Shown in pieces: positions 41,393 through 49,614 of a stretch of DNA of 64,000 bases (its first letter is position 1; every line of letters begins with the position of its first letter). The translations under genes were made by a program, and so were the position numbers. The notes beneath the pieces are model-generated. The model had not been told where the DNA came from. It saw only the letters and a program-made list of their open reading frames with translations, and ran no database searches. This DNA comes from Microbacterium sp. TPD7012 (lineage in GTDB: Bacteria; Actinomycetota; Actinomycetes; Actinomycetales; Microbacteriaceae): NCBI RefSeq assembly GCF_003075395.1, contig NZ_QDFV01000007.1:94079-158078 (forward strand), written 5' to 3'.

Positions 41393-41920
41393 ATGACAGC
41401 GGATCTGCCTCCTGACGAGCCCGACATCGACGATCGGGCCGACGGTCGCGACGAGACTCCCAACGAGAGGGCGGACCGGAACTGGCTCGAGCTCCTGCAG
41501 GAGCTGCGCGTCATGCAGACGGGTACGCAGATCCTCACCGGCTTCCTCCTCGCCGTGGCCTTCCAGCCGCGTTTCACCGACATGGACGAGCTCCAACGCG
41601 ATCTGTACGTCGTCCTCGTCGCTCTCGCGGCGATCGCGACGATTCTCGCGCTCGCGCCGGTCGGCATGCACCGCGCGCTGTTCGGGCATCGCCGCAAGCC
41701 CGACCTGGTGCGGATCGCCGCCCGCATCGTCCGGATCGACCTGGCCGTGATCGGAGCGCTGACCATCGGCGTGACCACCTTGATCGTCGACTTCACGGTG
41801 AACCGCACGGCCGGCATCATCGCGCTCGTGGCCGCGCTCGTGCTGGTCGTGGCGCTGTGGCTGGCCCTGCCGCGGGCGATGCGCGAGCGGCCCCGCTCCG
41901 ACGACACCGGAGAGGAGTGA
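41393..41920 (+). CDS. DUF6328-like membrane protein
   Basis: A 175-residue protein with an acidic N-terminus (about 25 residues), then NWLELLQELRVMQTGTQILT and four membrane segments (about residues 45-62, 75-95, 115-133 and 140-158). The ELRVxQTGxQ block followed by membrane helices matches the uncharacterised DUF6328 proteins of actinobacteria. The ATG lies six bases after GACACT, a weak version of the leaderless box. The function is unknown. Confidence 0.8.
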   Translation: MTADLPPDEPDIDDRADGRDETPNERADRNWLELLQELRVMQTGTQILTGFLLAVAFQPRFTDMDELQRDLYVVLVALAAIATILALAPVGMHRALFGHRRKPDLVRIAARIVRIDLAVIGALTIGVTTLIVDFTVNRTAGIIALVAALVLVVALWLALPRAMRERPRSDDTGEE

Positions 41921-41935
41921 TCCCGCGCACCTCGC

Positions 41936-42481
41936 TCAGCGGCCGGCGGGGCTGCGGTTCTCCGCGCTGACCATCCACGCGAACTGCTCCAGGCGCTCGA
42001 TGACCGCGTGCAGGATGTCCGCCGATGTCGGATCGGCCTCGTCGACGTCGTCGTGCACATCGCGCATCGTCGAGACGACAGCCTCGAGGCGGACGGTGAT
42101 CAGGTCGATGGTCTCCGAGGTGGAGACCTCGCCGGCCGGGAACTCCGGCAGCGTCGTCGTGGCCGAAACCGTGACGCTGCGTCCATCGGGTACGGCGTGC
42201 AGTGCGCGCATGCGCTCGGCGACGGTGTCGCTGAAGGCGCGTGCGTCGTCGATGATCTCGTCGAGCTGGCGGTGCGTGTCGCGGAAGTTGCGTCCCACGA
42301 CGTTCCAGTGCGCCTGCTTGCCCTGCGTCGCCAGCTCCAGCAGGTCGACGAGCACGGCCTGCAGGTTCGCTGCCAGATCGGGCGATGCGGTGAAGCCCTT
42401 CTCGGCGTTCTGGCGCCGGGTCGTCTTCGCTCCGCCCTTCGGCGTACCGGCGGTCTTCTTGGTCGTCTTCGTGTCAGCCAT
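41936..42481 (-). CDS. dps: Dps, DNA-binding ferritin-like protein
   Basis: A 181-residue Dps protein. A Lys/Arg-rich N-terminal tail (KTTKKTAGTPKGGAKTTRR) suits DNA binding, as in mycobacterial Dps. The ferroxidase centre includes QGKQAHWNVVGRNFRDTHRQ, where the His and Asp are ligands, and DIITV-like helices follow. Twelve subunits would store iron and protect DNA in stationary phase or oxidative stress. The leaderless ATG lies six bases after TAGCGT. Confidence 0.93.
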   Translation of the reverse strand: MADTKTTKKTAGTPKGGAKTTRRQNAEKGFTASPDLAANLQAVLVDLLELATQGKQAHWNVVGRNFRDTHRQLDEIIDDARAFSDTVAERMRALHAVPDGRSVTVSATTTLPEFPAGEVSTSETIDLITVRLEAVVSTMRDVHDDVDEADPTSADILHAVIERLEQFAWMVSAENRSPAGR

Positions 42482-42493
42482 GGGTCGACGCTA
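42482..42493 (-). promoter_or_regulatory. Leaderless promoter of dps
   Basis: TAGCGT, six bases (CGACCC), then ATG on the minus strand. Confidence 0.6.
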
Positions 42494-42576
42494 ACGGGGG
42501 CGGAGACGCACGCCGAGGGGGTTGACACCGGTGCGCGCGCGCCTCGAATGTGGCCGGAGGACAGAGAGGCGGACCC

Positions 42577-43062
42577 GTGACCGACGACCAGCAGCAGAGA
42601 TCGCAGATCGAGATCAGCACGATCCAGGACAGCGACGCCGGCGAAGTGCTGACGGTGCAGCGCGCCGCCTTCGTGTCGGAGGCGGCGATCTACGGCAGCG
42701 TCGACATGCCCCCGCTGACCCAGACGCTTCCCGAGCTGCAGGCCGAGCTGCGCGCGGAATCGGGTTTCGTCGCACGGATCGGCGGACGACTCGTCGGCGC
42801 GATCCGTTTCGTCGAGCGCGACGGCCTGCTCTTGATCGGGCGGATAGCGATCGCGCCCGACCTGCAGGGCGAGGGCATCGGACGGATGCTGCTCGACGCC
42901 GCCGAGGAGTCCTCCAGCGCCGATGTGGCCGAGCTCTTCACCGGCAGCCTGAGCGAGGCGAACCTGCGGCTTTACGAAGCCTGCGGCTACGAGGAGCATG
43001 AGCGCGTGCCGGACGGCGACGGGACCGCCCAGGTCTTCCTGCGGAAACGTCTGGGAGCTTGA
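42577..43062 (+). CDS. GNAT-family N-acetyltransferase
   Basis: A 161-residue GNAT protein with the acetyl-CoA block IGRIAIAPDLQGEGIGRMLL (motif A, QGEGIG) and NLRLYEACGYEEHE (motif B). The GTG at 42577 is chosen because GAGAGGCGG precedes it; a GTG at 42550 would add nine residues. The substrate is unknown. Confidence 0.85.
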   Translation: MTDDQQQRSQIEISTIQDSDAGEVLTVQRAAFVSEAAIYGSVDMPPLTQTLPELQAELRAESGFVARIGGRLVGAIRFVERDGLLLIGRIAIAPDLQGEGIGRMLLDAAEESSSADVAELFTGSLSEANLRLYEACGYEEHERVPDGDGTAQVFLRKRLGA

Positions 43063-43169
43063 GAGCCTCCTGACAATCGCGGCAAGGGGGTTGAGCCGAT
43101 GGACGAGGTCCGGCATCGTGGCCCGGACGTGTCGCGACCGCGGCATGCCCCAACCGGAAGGAGAGTCTC

Positions 43170-43469
43170 GTGCTCACCCTCACCGACAACGCCACCGCCA
43201 TCGTCTCCACCCTCGTGAGCCGTCAGAGCGAAGCCCCGGATGCCGGTCTGCGCATCCACTCCACCACCGCTCCCGACGCGCAAGGCGGCGCCCGTCTGGC
43301 CGTCCTCGTGACCGCCGACCCGGAGCCGCAGGACCAGGTCGTGGAGATCTCCGGCACCCGCCTCTTCCTCGATGAGGGGGCCGCAACCGCGCTCGACGAC
43401 AAGGTGCTCGACGCCGGTGTCGACGACGAGGGCGCCGTCTCGTTCGCGGTGATGCCCAAGGTCGCCTGA
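43170..43469 (+). CDS. HesB/IscA-like protein without cysteines
   Basis: A 99-residue protein starting MLTLTDNATAIVSTLVSRQS with the fold pattern of A-type Fe-S carriers (GLRIHS, LAVLVT, LFLDEGAATALDDKVLDA). The three Cys that hold the cluster in HesB/IscA are missing, and the protein has no Cys at all. It is therefore not a normal Fe-S scaffold. Such Cys-free forms occur in actinobacteria with unknown role. The GTG start has a GGAAGGAGAG site. Confidence 0.8.
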   Translation: MLTLTDNATAIVSTLVSRQSEAPDAGLRIHSTTAPDAQGGARLAVLVTADPEPQDQVVEISGTRLFLDEGAATALDDKVLDAGVDDEGAVSFAVMPKVA

Positions 43470-43568
43470 CGACACAGGATTCCGGATGCCGCGGCCCTCA
43501 GGGGTCGCGGCATCCGTCGTCTTCGGGTCGAGGCGCGTGGCGCCACGGCACGCCTCGGGACCCGCCCC

Positions 43569-43580
43569 TAGCATCGAGGC
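43569..43580 (+). promoter_or_regulatory. Leaderless promoter of the 43581 lipoprotein gene
   Basis: TAGCAT (43569-43574), six bases, then the ATG at 43581. Confidence 0.6.
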
Positions 43581-44225
43581 ATGCGAACTCGTGCGCCCCG
43601 TGTCCTGATCGTCTCCGCCGTCGCGATCCTCACCGTCATCGCCGCCGGGTGTGCGCCGACAGCGGCACCGCAGTCCACCATCTCGTCGGGCTCCGCCTCG
43701 CCGTCATCGTCGCCGTCCGAGACACCGGAGACAGCGGACGCGCGGGTGACCATCGACGGACTGTCGATCGACGAGGGCCCGCTGATCGCCTATACCGACC
43801 ACGACGCCGTGCGCGCGGCGCTCGGAGAGGTCGTGGGGCCCGTCCCCGAGGCGCAGGGACCCGATGCGTACGGGTTCACGTCCTATGACTGGGACGGCGC
43901 CGTCCGGCTGAACGTCCCCGAGTCGGGGCCGGCCGCGCTCTGGATCGGGAGCGACGACACCCCCGGCGTCGTGTTCACCGTCGCCGACGGGATCGGCATC
44001 GGCTCGAGCCGCGCAGACGCTCTGGCGGCCGGCGCCGAAGAGCTTCCGATGGACGACGACGGCGACGGCGTGAACGACTATCTCGCGGTGGGCACCCGCG
44101 AGGTTCCAGGCACGATGTCGCTCGTCCGTCCGGGAGAGGTCGGCGTGCAGTACGTCATGCTCGCGCTCGACGGCGACACGGTGTCGAAGATCTTCGGCCT
44201 CGCCGACGACTTCAGCGATCTCTGA
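43581..44225 (+). CDS. Hypothetical lipoprotein, 214 residues
   Basis: An exported lipoprotein: basic N-terminus, hydrophobic stretch and lipobox VIAAGC (Cys 24), then a Ser/Pro/Thr-rich linker (about residues 30-52) and a globular part of about 160 residues. An acidic DDDGDGVNDY segment near residue 155 resembles a calcium-binding loop. I recognise no family. It is transcribed alone and converges on the ABC-F gene. Confidence 0.75.
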   Translation: MRTRAPRVLIVSAVAILTVIAAGCAPTAAPQSTISSGSASPSSSPSETPETADARVTIDGLSIDEGPLIAYTDHDAVRAALGEVVGPVPEAQGPDAYGFTSYDWDGAVRLNVPESGPAALWIGSDDTPGVVFTVADGIGIGSSRADALAAGAEELPMDDDGDGVNDYLAVGTREVPGTMSLVRPGEVGVQYVMLALDGDTVSKIFGLADDFSDL

Positions 44226-44239
44226 GTCGAGACCGCTCG

Positions 44240-45904
44240 TCAGAGCTCGGTGACGCGACCCGACTCGACACGCCACCGACGGTCGGTGTGCACCGTGGCG
44301 AGCATCCGTCGGTCGTGCGTCACCAGCAGCAGCGTCCCCTCGTACGATTCGAGCGCCTGCTCGAGCTGCTCGATCGCCGCGAGATCGAGGTGGTTCGTCG
44401 GCTCATCGAGCACCAGGACGTTGGTGCCGCGGGCCTGCAGCAGGGCGAGCCCCGCTCGCGTGCGCTCCCCCGGTGACAACTCGTCGACCGGGCGACCCAC
44501 GTGGTCGGCTTTGAGTCCGAACTTGGCGAGAAGCGTGCGCACCTCACCGGTGGCCATCTCGGGCACGAGCTCCTCGAAAGCCGCCGCGAGCGGCTGGGAA
44601 CCCGCCAGCAGGGAGCGCGCCTGGTCGATCTCGCCGATCTGCACGCTCGCTCCGAGACTCGCCGTGCCCTCGTCCGGATGCTGTTGCCCGAGCAGAGCGC
44701 GGAGGAGGGTCGACTTGCCCGCGCCGTTGGGACCCGTGATCCCGATGCGCTCCCCCGCGTTCACCTGCAGCGACACCGGGCCCAGAGCGAAATCACCCTG
44801 CCGGTACACCGCGGAGCTCAGGGTCGAGACGACCGAGCTCGAGCGCGGCGCCGCGGCGATGGTGAACTCGAGCTGCCACTCCTTGCGGGGTTCCTCGACC
44901 TCCTCGAGCCGCGCGATCCGACTCTCCATCTGTCGCACCTTCTGCGCCTGCTTCTCGCTGGACTCCGTCGAGGCCTTGCGCCGGATCTTGTCGTTGTCGG
45001 GTGCCTTCTTCATCGCGTTGCGCACGCCCTGACTCGACCATTCCCGCTGGGTCCTGGCGCGGCCGATGAGGTCGGCCTTCTTCTCGGCGAACTCGTCGTA
45101 CTTCTCGCGCTGGTGGCGGCGCACAGTGGCCCGCTCCTCGAGGTAGGCGTCGTACCCGCCGCCGAACACACGGTTCGAGCCCTGCGCCAGGTCGAGCTCC
45201 AGCACCCGGGTCACGCAGCGCGCGAGGAACTCGCGATCATGGCTCACCAGGACCACGCCGCCGCGGAGTCCGCGTACGAAGGCCTCCAGCCGCTCGAGAC
45301 CGTCGAGATCCAGATCGTTGGTCGGCTCGTCCAGCAGCGCGATGTCGAAGCGCGAGAGGAGCAGCGCCGCCAGCCCGACACGAGCCGCCTGACCGCCGGA
45401 GAGCGAGGTCATCAGGATCCCGTCGGCGTCGCCGCCGTCGAGTTCGAGACCCAGGTCGGCGAGCACGGCCGGGAGTCGCTCGTCCAGGTCGGCGGCGCCG
45501 CTGGCCAGCCACCGGTCGAGGGCGGTCGAGTAGGCGTCTGCCGGGTCGACGCCCGGGGCGGCGAGCGAAGGGTCGCCGAGCGCGGCCGCGGCGGCATCCA
45601 TCGCGATGGTCGCCGCGGCGCATCCCGTGCGACGGGCGATGTAGGCGGCGATCGTCTCACCGGAGATGCGCTCATGCTCCTGCGGCAGCCATCCGACGAA
45701 CGCGTCGGCCGGTGCCAGCGCGATCGTCCCCGCCTGCGGCTCGTCGATGCCCGCGAGCAGGCGGAGCAGGGTGGACTTCCCCGCCCCGTTCGCGCCGACG
45801 ACTCCGACGACGTCTCCCGGCGCGACCGTCAGATCGAGCGAGTCGAAGAGGGTGCGGTGGCCGTATCCGCCGGCCAGGCCCTGGGCCACGAGAGTTGCGG
45901 TCAT
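44240..45904 (-). CDS. ABC-F family ATPase
   Basis: A 554-residue soluble protein with two ATP-binding domains and no membrane segment. Domain 1 has GANGAGKSTLLRLLAG, LSGGQAARVGLAALL and LLDEPTNDLDLDG; domain 2 has GPNGAGKSTLLRALLG, LSPGERTRAGLALL and LVLDEPTNHLDLA. The linker (about residues 255-340) is a charged helical segment. ABC-F proteins act on the ribosome, as translation factors or in antibiotic resistance; which one this is cannot be read. CAGGAT lies six bases before the ATG. Confidence 0.92.
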   Translation of the reverse strand: MTATLVAQGLAGGYGHRTLFDSLDLTVAPGDVVGVVGANGAGKSTLLRLLAGIDEPQAGTIALAPADAFVGWLPQEHERISGETIAAYIARRTGCAAATIAMDAAAAALGDPSLAAPGVDPADAYSTALDRWLASGAADLDERLPAVLADLGLELDGGDADGILMTSLSGGQAARVGLAALLLSRFDIALLDEPTNDLDLDGLERLEAFVRGLRGGVVLVSHDREFLARCVTRVLELDLAQGSNRVFGGGYDAYLEERATVRRHQREKYDEFAEKKADLIGRARTQREWSSQGVRNAMKKAPDNDKIRRKASTESSEKQAQKVRQMESRIARLEEVEEPRKEWQLEFTIAAAPRSSSVVSTLSSAVYRQGDFALGPVSLQVNAGERIGITGPNGAGKSTLLRALLGQQHPDEGTASLGASVQIGEIDQARSLLAGSQPLAAAFEELVPEMATGEVRTLLAKFGLKADHVGRPVDELSPGERTRAGLALLQARGTNVLVLDEPTNHLDLAAIEQLEQALESYEGTLLLVTHDRRMLATVHTDRRWRVESGRVTEL

Positions 45905-45960
45905 GACTCAATCCTGTCATCGCGCGGACGCCGGGCTCGCACCCGATCCGCCTGCGGGAC

Positions 45961-46134
45961 TCAGTCGGAGTGCTGCGCGCTGTGGTCCTCCAGGTCGGGT
46001 CTCGCCCGCAGCGCGTCGGCGATCTCCTCCTCCGGGCGCGGTGCGATCGTCTCGTCTTCTTCGAGTTCCGGAACGGTCGGCTCTCCCGGAGCGGGGATGT
46101 GCTCGTGCGAGGAGCGGTCGTTGTGGTCGGACAC
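45961..46134 (-). CDS. Small acidic hypothetical protein
   Basis: A 57-residue acidic protein (VSDHNDRSSHEHIPAPGEP, later EEDETIAPRPEEE) with a predicted disordered character. The GTG at 46134 has a GAAGGG site six bases upstream. An ATG at 46158 would add eight residues, and a TACTCT box lies only four bases before it. No family is recognised. It is divergent from the LysR-like gene. Confidence 0.5.
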   Translation of the reverse strand: MSDHNDRSSHEHIPAPGEPTVPELEEDETIAPRPEEEIADALRARPDLEDHSAQHSD

Positions 46135-46240
46135 GGCGAACCCTTCGATCGGCGGCATGCCCAGAGTACGCCGACATCCCGATGGAAGACGCGTACGCTG
46201 AAGACCTGCCGCGACTCCTGCGGGAAAGGACTTCTCCCCC

Positions 46241-46585
46241 GTGAAACTCACTCAACTTCGGCGTTTCGTCGCCGTCGCCGAGACGCTGCATTTCCCCCGA
46301 GCGGCAGAATCCCTCGATGTGTCGCTGGCGGCTGTGTATTCGTCGATCGAGCAGCTCGAGGAGGAGGTCGGCCATCCGCTCTTCACGCGCGGAGGCGACA
46401 CGCGCCTGACGAAAGCCGGCGAGCTTCTGCTCGAGGAGGCACGAGAGCGGATCGCCGCGGCGCCGGCACCGAGCGCGAAGCCGGTCGTCCCGGCAGGTGG
46501 CAAGGCCAAGGCGTCCAAGGGCAAGGGCCGCGCGCCCGTGGTGAAGGGTCAGCCGAAGCCGTACAAGAAGCGCCAGGGGCGCTAG
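46241..46585 (+). CDS. LysR-type helix-turn-helix protein without effector domain
   Basis: A 114-residue protein. Residues 1-62 are a full LysR DNA-binding domain (LTQLRRFVAVAETLHFPRAA and LFTRGGDTRLTKAGELLL), but the usual 220-residue effector domain is absent. It is replaced by a Lys/Gly/Pro-rich tail (KGKGRAPVVKGQPKPYKKRQ). The GTG start has a GGAAAGGA site and a TACGCT box at 46194-46199. No remnant of the missing domain is visible downstream, so this looks like a stable small DNA-binding protein. Confidence 0.8.
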   Translation: MKLTQLRRFVAVAETLHFPRAAESLDVSLAAVYSSIEQLEEEVGHPLFTRGGDTRLTKAGELLLEEARERIAAAPAPSAKPVVPAGGKAKASKGKGRAPVVKGQPKPYKKRQGR

Positions 46586-46604
46586 CTCCGCGAAGACGCC
46601 GAGG

Positions 46605-47165
46605 TCACAGGTCGACGGCGTCGTGCCGCGCGACCGCGAAGGTCTGTCCGGGATACCGCAGCCCCGAGAAGTACATGTTGGTGTGGGCGATGATCTGCTC
46701 ACCCGAGATCGGCACGCCGTCCCACTCCGCGTCGACCGTGGTGTGCGCGTCTCCCACGAGGGTGACGTCGTATCCCTCCGCCGCCGCGCGCTGCATCGTC
46801 GTGCGCACGCAGAAGTCCGACTGCGCGCCGGCCAGGACGAGGTGTGTGACCGCAAGACGATCGAGGGTCTCGCGCAGGTCCGTCTCCGCGAAGGCATCGC
46901 GATAGCTCTTCCGGACCAGCGGTTCTCCGTCGTGACGAGCCAGCGGCGGGGCGAGGTCCCATGCGGGCGTTCCGTCGCCGACCGGATCGTGGTGCACCCA
47001 CACGACAGGCACATCCGCGGCGCGTGCGCGTTCCACGAGAGTCGCGGTGCGCGCGAGGGTTCCGTGTTCGTCGAAGCAGCCCGGCATCACGCCGACCTGC
47101 GCGTCGATCACGACGACAGCGGTGCGCGGCATCCGTGCGGATGTTTGCGCGGGGGTCGAGGTCAT
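46605..47165 (-). CDS. Isochorismatase-family cysteine hydrolase
   Basis: A 186-residue hydrolase with the catalytic Asp in AVVVIDAQVGVMPG, the Lys in LVRKSYRDAF and the nucleophile Cys in AGAQSDFCVRTTMQRA. This triad is shared by isochorismatases, nicotinamidases and related amidases. The substrate is not determined. The ATG lies 1 base after the stop of the alpha/beta hydrolase gene, so the two form an operon. Confidence 0.87.
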   Translation of the reverse strand: MTSTPAQTSARMPRTAVVVIDAQVGVMPGCFDEHGTLARTATLVERARAADVPVVWVHHDPVGDGTPAWDLAPPLARHDGEPLVRKSYRDAFAETDLRETLDRLAVTHLVLAGAQSDFCVRTTMQRAAAEGYDVTLVGDAHTTVDAEWDGVPISGEQIIAHTNMYFSGLRYPGQTFAVARHDAVDL

Positions 47166-47166
47166 C

Positions 47167-47736
47167 TCAGTCCCAGTCGAGGTATTCCTCGATGTTCACC
47201 GCGGTCTCGATCGCGTGCGTCATCGGGAACAGGTGGTCGCCGCCGGCGATCGTCTTCACGCTCGCGCGCTCGGGCACGGTCGACTGCAGACGCTCGCCGT
47301 TGGCCGGCGCCGTGGTGGTGTCGTCGGAGGCCTGGATGATGAGCACGGGAATCACCGGTGCCACCGGGATGTCGTTCCCCTCCACTCCGAGCAGGAGCAG
47401 GCCGTTGACCCGCTCATGGTGCGATGCGGCGAGCGCGCGTGCGATCGTTCCGCCGAATCCGTGTCCGCCGACCCAGGTGTCGGTGAGGCCGACATGGTCG
47501 ATCACCGCGAGGACATCGTCGACGCGGTCCTCGAGCGAGATGTCGGCGTCGCCGGCACGGTAGCCGATGCGCAGCACGTGGAATCCGGCTTCCTCGGCGA
47601 GGTAGTGCCCGACGACGCCCAGAACGTCGGCGGGGAGCCCCTGCTCCTGGATCAGCACGAGCTTGACGGGCCCGTCGCCTTCGTCGACGAAGGGAACGGC
47701 GCGGCCGTCGGGCTCGAAGGTCTGGGTGTCGGTCAT
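47167..47736 (-). CDS. Alpha/beta-fold hydrolase
   Basis: A 189-residue protein starting MTDTQTFEPDGRAVPF with an AGGAG site. The nucleophile-elbow region reads DTWVGGHGFGGTIARALAAS, with Gly where the Ser nucleophile is usual (GHGFGG). The C-terminus AGGDHLFPMTHAIETA provides the His. The replaced nucleophile makes catalysis uncertain. It lies upstream of the isochorismatase-like gene. An inverted repeat with arms CGCAGGCG/CGCCTGCG lies at 47772-47803. Confidence 0.78.
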   Translation of the reverse strand: MTDTQTFEPDGRAVPFVDEGDGPVKLVLIQEQGLPADVLGVVGHYLAEEAGFHVLRIGYRAGDADISLEDRVDDVLAVIDHVGLTDTWVGGHGFGGTIARALAASHHERVNGLLLLGVEGNDIPVAPVIPVLIIQASDDTTTAPANGERLQSTVPERASVKTIAGGDHLFPMTHAIETAVNIEEYLDWD

Positions 47737-47771
47737 CGGCGTCAGTCTCCTCGTGCCGTCGGTGTCGGAAG

Positions 47772-47803
47772 CGCAGGCGGAACGAACTCGGCGGACGCCT
47801 GCG
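47772..47803 (-). terminator. Possible terminator after the DUF4190 gene
   Basis: CGCAGGCG and CGCCTGCG pair perfectly over a 16-base loop. No T-run is seen. It lies about 110 bases after the stop at 47911. Confidence 0.3.
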
Positions 47804-47910
47804 GCCGGACCGCGGCTCACGCCGCCTTCGTCCAGCCTATCCGGATGCCGTGGGCGGCACAGAAGCCCGATGCTCCGCGTCGAGACGGCCCTCGGGATCG
47901 TGTCGTGGAT

Positions 47911-48189
47911 TCAGCCGGGCTGCCCCGGGCCGAACGACTGCCCGTTGAATGCGGAGAAGAACAGGGTGAACCACACGATGAAGAAGATCAGCTGCGCCAG
48001 GGCGCCCAGGACTCCGATCACCATCGCCCAGCGAGCGAGCCCCGCCCCCGATTCAAGGTTGCCGGGCGCGCGCAGCTGCCGCAGCGCGAACACACCGAGA
48101 ATGAGTCCGGCGACAGGGATCACGAACGCGGCGATGAAGCCGACGAGGGACAGGGTGTTCGTGCGCGGTGCAGTGGTGGCCGTTGTCAT
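47911..48189 (-). CDS. DUF4190-type small membrane protein
   Basis: A 92-residue protein with two membrane segments (about residues 13-33 and 55-80) joined by ALRQLRAPGNLESGAGLARW. This two-helix hairpin is typical of DUF4190 proteins. The ATG at 48189 has a GGAAGG site; the frame is open further upstream without another supported start. The function is unknown. Confidence 0.75.
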   Translation of the reverse strand: MTTATTAPRTNTLSLVGFIAAFVIPVAGLILGVFALRQLRAPGNLESGAGLARWAMVIGVLGALAQLIFFIVWFTLFFSAFNGQSFGPGQPG

Positions 48190-48291
48190 CGGGACCTTCC
48201 GAGGCTTCGTGTCGCCAGGTGGGCCCATCGCGACGAGTCGACTATAGAAACGTTCTGGTGGTTCGTCGCCTCTTTCCGCATGCGCGAGATG

Positions 48292-48714
48292 CTATAAGAC
48301 ACGCCAGGGGTCGAGCAGGTCGACCCCGGTATGAGCGAAGTCTTTGACGTTGCGTGTCGCGCACGTGGCCGAGTGGGCGAGGCAGATGGCAGCGATCTGG
48401 GCATCAGCCGTGCTGATCGGGCGCCCCGCCGCCTCTCGCGCGAGAAGGACTCTCGCGTAGTGAGCTGCGGAGGCGTCATCGAAGGCCAGGATGGAACGGG
48501 TACCGCGAAAGGGCTCGATCGCCGCGTCAACGCGAGCGGTCAGCTCCGTTTTCCGACGGCCGTCCGGGAGCCGTTCCAGGCCCGCCAACAGCTCAGCGAG
48601 TGTCACCGCAGTGATGGAGACTTCCTCGGTGCACGCCTCGAGCCAGGCGACGACTCGCTCATTCGGCGCGGATCGGAAGACCTCCGAGATGACGTTCGTG
48701 TCGAGGACGATCAC
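48292..48714 (-). CDS. vapC: VapC/FitB-type PIN-domain toxin
   Basis: A 140-residue PIN-domain ribonuclease. The acidic active site is visible as Asp 5 in IVLDTNVISE, Glu in TLAELLAGLERL, Asp in ISTADAQIAA and the C-terminal ATRNVKDFAHTGV. It would cut RNA, possibly tRNA, unless bound by the antitoxin encoded upstream, whose end it overlaps by 4 bases. The LDTNVxSE start is the FitB/VapC subtype. Confidence 0.9.
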   Translation of the reverse strand: MIVLDTNVISEVFRSAPNERVVAWLEACTEEVSITAVTLAELLAGLERLPDGRRKTELTARVDAAIEPFRGTRSILAFDDASAAHYARVLLAREAAGRPISTADAQIAAICLAHSATCATRNVKDFAHTGVDLLDPWRVL

Positions 48715-48944
48715 TCGAAGTCCGCAGCCCGCGCGATGTCATCGCGCTTCGGAAGCTCCAGGTCATCCGCAGCACCCCCTTGCTGGGCGGCGTGCATGAG
48801 AGCCAGCCCGATGTGCGGTCTCCGAGCGGCCCTGGTCAGAATCTCACGAACCTCGGCTTCCATGGAACGTCCATGGCTCTTCGCCTGCGCGGCGAGTTGC
48901 ACTTTGACCGACTCATCGAGTCCACGAACGATGATCGATGCCAC
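48711..48944 (-). CDS. vapB: FitA/VapB-type antitoxin
   Basis: A 77-residue antitoxin with an N-terminal ribbon-helix-helix (ASIIVRGLDESVKVQLAAQA) followed by KSHGRSMEAEVREIL, the FitA-like pattern, and an acidic C-terminus that wraps the toxin. The GTG at 48944 is supported by an AAGGAGG site and by the operator just upstream. It is the first gene of the pair. Confidence 0.87.
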   Translation of the reverse strand: MASIIVRGLDESVKVQLAAQAKSHGRSMEAEVREILTRAARRPHIGLALMHAAQQGGAADDLELPKRDDIARAADFE

Positions 48945-48964
48945 GGGACGACCACCTCCTTGCT

Positions 48965-48984
48965 TGATATCATCAATGATATCA
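48965..48984 (-). promoter_or_regulatory. vapBC operator
   Basis: TGATATCAT-CA-ATGATATCA is a perfect inverted repeat, and each half holds the self-complementary TGATATCA. It lies 20 bases before the vapB start. Two RHH dimers could bind side by side, giving toxin-antitoxin autoregulation. Confidence 0.75.
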
Positions 48985-49118
48985 GGCAACGCGGAGGATC
49001 TGTCTCGCATGCGTCGAGCCTGCACGTGCACACGCCATCCTGGGAACAGATGCGAGCGATTGTGGACGACTCTCAGAGATGCGCGGAGAGTGCAGAGCAG
49101 GTGAGGCGAGTCTGCGGT

Positions 49119-49471
49119 TCACCCGAAGCAGTCCACGCCCAGGGGCGCCACGGCCACGCAGTCATGCTTGGCCGGGTCGTAGTACTCGACGCCATCGGGC
49201 AGGACGGGACCAGGCTCGCCGAAGAACGCGCGATAGTCGTTCGGGCACCCTCGGTGCCGCCGCACTCGAAACCGTCCGGGTAGATGAGCCAAACCTGGTG
49301 ACCCTGCGCCCACTCGGGCAGCTCCGGAGGGTACTCCTGGGGCGGTGTGGGGGCAGGCGTCGGCCAGGGAGGTGCCGCCTGTGGCGCTGTCGGGTCGGCG
49401 CACCCTGCAAGCGCGCCGATCGCGAGGACGAGTGCGGCGAGGGTCGTGGTGAGCGTGGCAGCGCGGCGCAT
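49119..49471 (-). pseudogene. Lipoprotein gene broken by a single-base frameshift
   Basis: From the ATG at 49471 the frame encodes a lipoprotein signal peptide (GALAGC, Cys 24), a Pro-rich linker and WAQGHQVWLIYPDGFECGGT. Near 49250 it leaves the natural frame. The neighbouring frame then reads CPNDYRAFFGEPGPVLPDGV up to the Cys-containing end GVDCFG at 49119. Adding one G in the G-run at about 49252 would join them into one protein of about 117 residues. It may be a real mutation or a sequencing error. As written, translation continues to 49073 with a low-complexity tail. Confidence 0.7.
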
Positions 49472-49614
49472 GAGGACATGTTCGCAGATGGACACTCACA
49501 CCTGGAGGGTCCCGGCAGAACCCGAGCGTCGTCCGAATGAGTACGCTACCCGTACGGTGGCCGAATCCGACAGCTGCCATCGCACCGACCGCGAACCGAA
49601 CTCTGGAGACGAGC

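Noticed and set aside
46241..46585. Calling the short LysR-like gene a pseudogene
   Set aside because: No effector-domain remnant follows, the frame is intact, and promoter and ribosome site are in place.
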